DNA from: CAYMTN01 sp964393335
GTDB lineage: Bacteria > Chloroflexota > Anaerolineae > Aggregatilineales > Aggregatilineaceae
NCBI GenBank assembly: GCA_964393335.1
Contig: CAYMTN010000319.1
Coordinates: 1-5,364 of the forward strand
Reading direction: 5' to 3'
DNA length: 5,364 nucleotides
The notes beneath the pieces were generated by a model. That model was given only the letters and a program-made list of their open reading frames with translations. It was not told the origin of the DNA and searched no databases. This document shows, one piece after another, positions 4,453-5,364 of the stretch. A program made the position numbers and the translations under genes. Every line of letters begins with the position of its first letter. Positions within the stretch are counted from its first letter, which is position 1.

Positions 4453-5364
4453 ATGATTTGGCGAAGGGGACTGTGTGCCAGCCTGTTGATCGTGCTCGGC
4501 CTGATTTTCCTGGTTCCAACTACTCCCACCCACGCGTTTAGCCCTTATAACACACTCTACGTCGATCACCTCACATATAGGGCCGGAACTCCTTACGAAT
4601 TCCCTTACACCTACCACAATGAGATTACGCACCACGCATTCACATTCGATGCTGCGGCGGGTGATGTGCTGACGTTGGCAATCGAATGGACCTCTGATCC
4701 ACCTGTTAAAGGCCATCCTGATAACGGCGAGTTCTGGCAGCCGGAACTTACGATCACCGAAGGTGTACCGTCCGTTGGACAGGGGGAAGTCTTCGTGTGG
4801 GATTGGGAGGCGGACTTCGACGCTGATAACCTGCTGCCCAAGGATATCAACAGTCGTGGGGAGACGCTCGAGGACTGGGAAGTGCCGAACAGCGGGACGT
4901 ATACGCTGTACGCGGGCTTCTATCCGTACGAGGAAAGCTCCGGCGGCACCTACAGCGTGAGGATTACGCTGGGGACTGCCGCCCCGCCCGCCCCTGCGCC
5001 GCCGGATGGCTGGACTGGCGAGTTCCCGGAGGTTGAGGGAGGCGATCGCTTCATCAACGGTACGATCGACGGGAATCCGTCCTGGGCGGTGCATTCGTTC
5101 CCAGCGGATCCGGGAGACATGCTGTCGATCATGGTCTGGAACCAATTCGACACGCCAGCGGACGGGCTCGCGCCGCGTCTCGTGTTGTGCGAAGGAGGCT
5201 GCGATCCAGCGAACGCTGACGCGTTGGTGTCCAATAACGGAGACGAGGGAATCGCGGTCGTCAATTACCAGGTGCCGGGAACGGTTCCGCCGGGGATGCT
5301 CCATACGGCGCTGGTGGATGGCGGCGCGACGACCGGCGGCTACAGCCTGTGGATGCGCCAATGG
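4453..5364 (+). CDS. Secreted protein with two PPC-like beta-sandwich domains (3' end outside window)
   Basis: The frame is open for 304 codons to the right edge. Residues 1-28 are a clear signal peptide: WRR, then a hydrophobic core LLIVLGLIFLV, with a predicted cut after THA at 28. Residues about 57-175 look like a bacterial pre-peptidase C-terminal (PPC-type) sandwich: HAFTFDAAAGDVLTLAIEW, PELTITEG, and GTYTLYAGF before GGTYSVRITLG. A Pro/Ala linker (APPAPAPPDG, 177-186) leads to a second similar sandwich from about 197 (INGTIDGN, SFPADPGDMLSIMVWNQ, PRLVLCEGG, TTGGYSLWM). A C246-C250 pair (CEGGC) could form a disulfide after export. PPC-like domains are non-catalytic modules on secreted proteins; any enzyme domain would lie beyond the window. 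The gene diverges from the beta-helix gene, with the IS element in the shared upstream region, so its native promoter may have been displaced. The substrate or partner is unknown. Confidence 0.85.
   Translation, partial: MIWRRGLCASLLIVLGLIFLVPTTPTHAFSPYNTLYVDHLTYRAGTPYEFPYTYHNEITHHAFTFDAAAGDVLTLAIEWTSDPPVKGHPDNGEFWQPELTITEGVPSVGQGEVFVWDWEADFDADNLLPKDINSRGETLEDWEVPNSGTYTLYAGFYPYEESSGGTYSVRITLGTAAPPAPAPPDGWTGEFPEVEGGDRFINGTIDGNPSWAVHSFPADPGDMLSIMVWNQFDTPADGLAPRLVLCEGGCDPANADALVSNNGDEGIAVVNYQVPGTVPPGMLHTALVDGGATTGGYSLWMRQW

Noticed and set aside
4447..5361. A 304-codon open frame on the minus strand opposite the PPC-domain gene
   Set aside because: It mirrors the plus-strand gene exactly in length, is rich in Arg and His, and has no family motif. 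The plus strand has a signal peptide, a ribosome binding site and domain motifs, so this is an antisense shadow of GC-rich coding DNA.

Overview
This looks like an accessory stretch of a bacterial chromosome. Two genes for secreted, modular extracellular proteins point away from each other, and an IS3-family insertion sequence sits in the gap between them. Both flanking genes run off the window. The mix of beta-helix, Calx-beta, FN3 and PPC-like modules with moderately high GC resembles environmental bacteria such as Chloroflexota (Anaerolineae-like). That assignment is an impression of style; no marker gene in the window supports it.

Positions 1-2530 (minus strand) hold one uninterrupted frame of 843 codons, open at the left edge. 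It encodes a signal peptide, 13 parallel beta-helix coils of the GGGIxN...STVSGNT type, a GNWWGAS segment, a Calx-beta domain, an FN3 domain and a beta-sandwich that resembles a carbohydrate-binding module. Positions 2531-3001 hold its ribosome binding site and a small minus-strand gene remnant (2651-2942) that reads well only if one frameshift is allowed.

Positions about 3002-4245 are the IS3-family element. It has OrfA (HTH plus leucine zipper), an A7 slippage site and OrfB with a complete DD(35)E triad. OrfB is cut by an in-frame TAA where the family normally has Tyr, so the last 29 codons are stranded and this copy is probably defective. The ends carry a perfect TATAAT (left) and a perfect TTGACA (right). 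These would form a promoter if the ends were joined in a transposon circle. Short inverted repeats just outside the element suggest it landed in a hairpin loop.

Positions 4246-4452 contain a frameshifted helix-turn-helix fragment and the ribosome binding site of the last gene. Positions 4453-5364 (plus strand) encode a signal peptide and two PPC-like beta-sandwich domains, open at the right edge. The two secreted proteins share a general extracellular or cell-surface theme. Nothing in the sequence shows that they act together, and I see no convincing new defence or metabolic system here.
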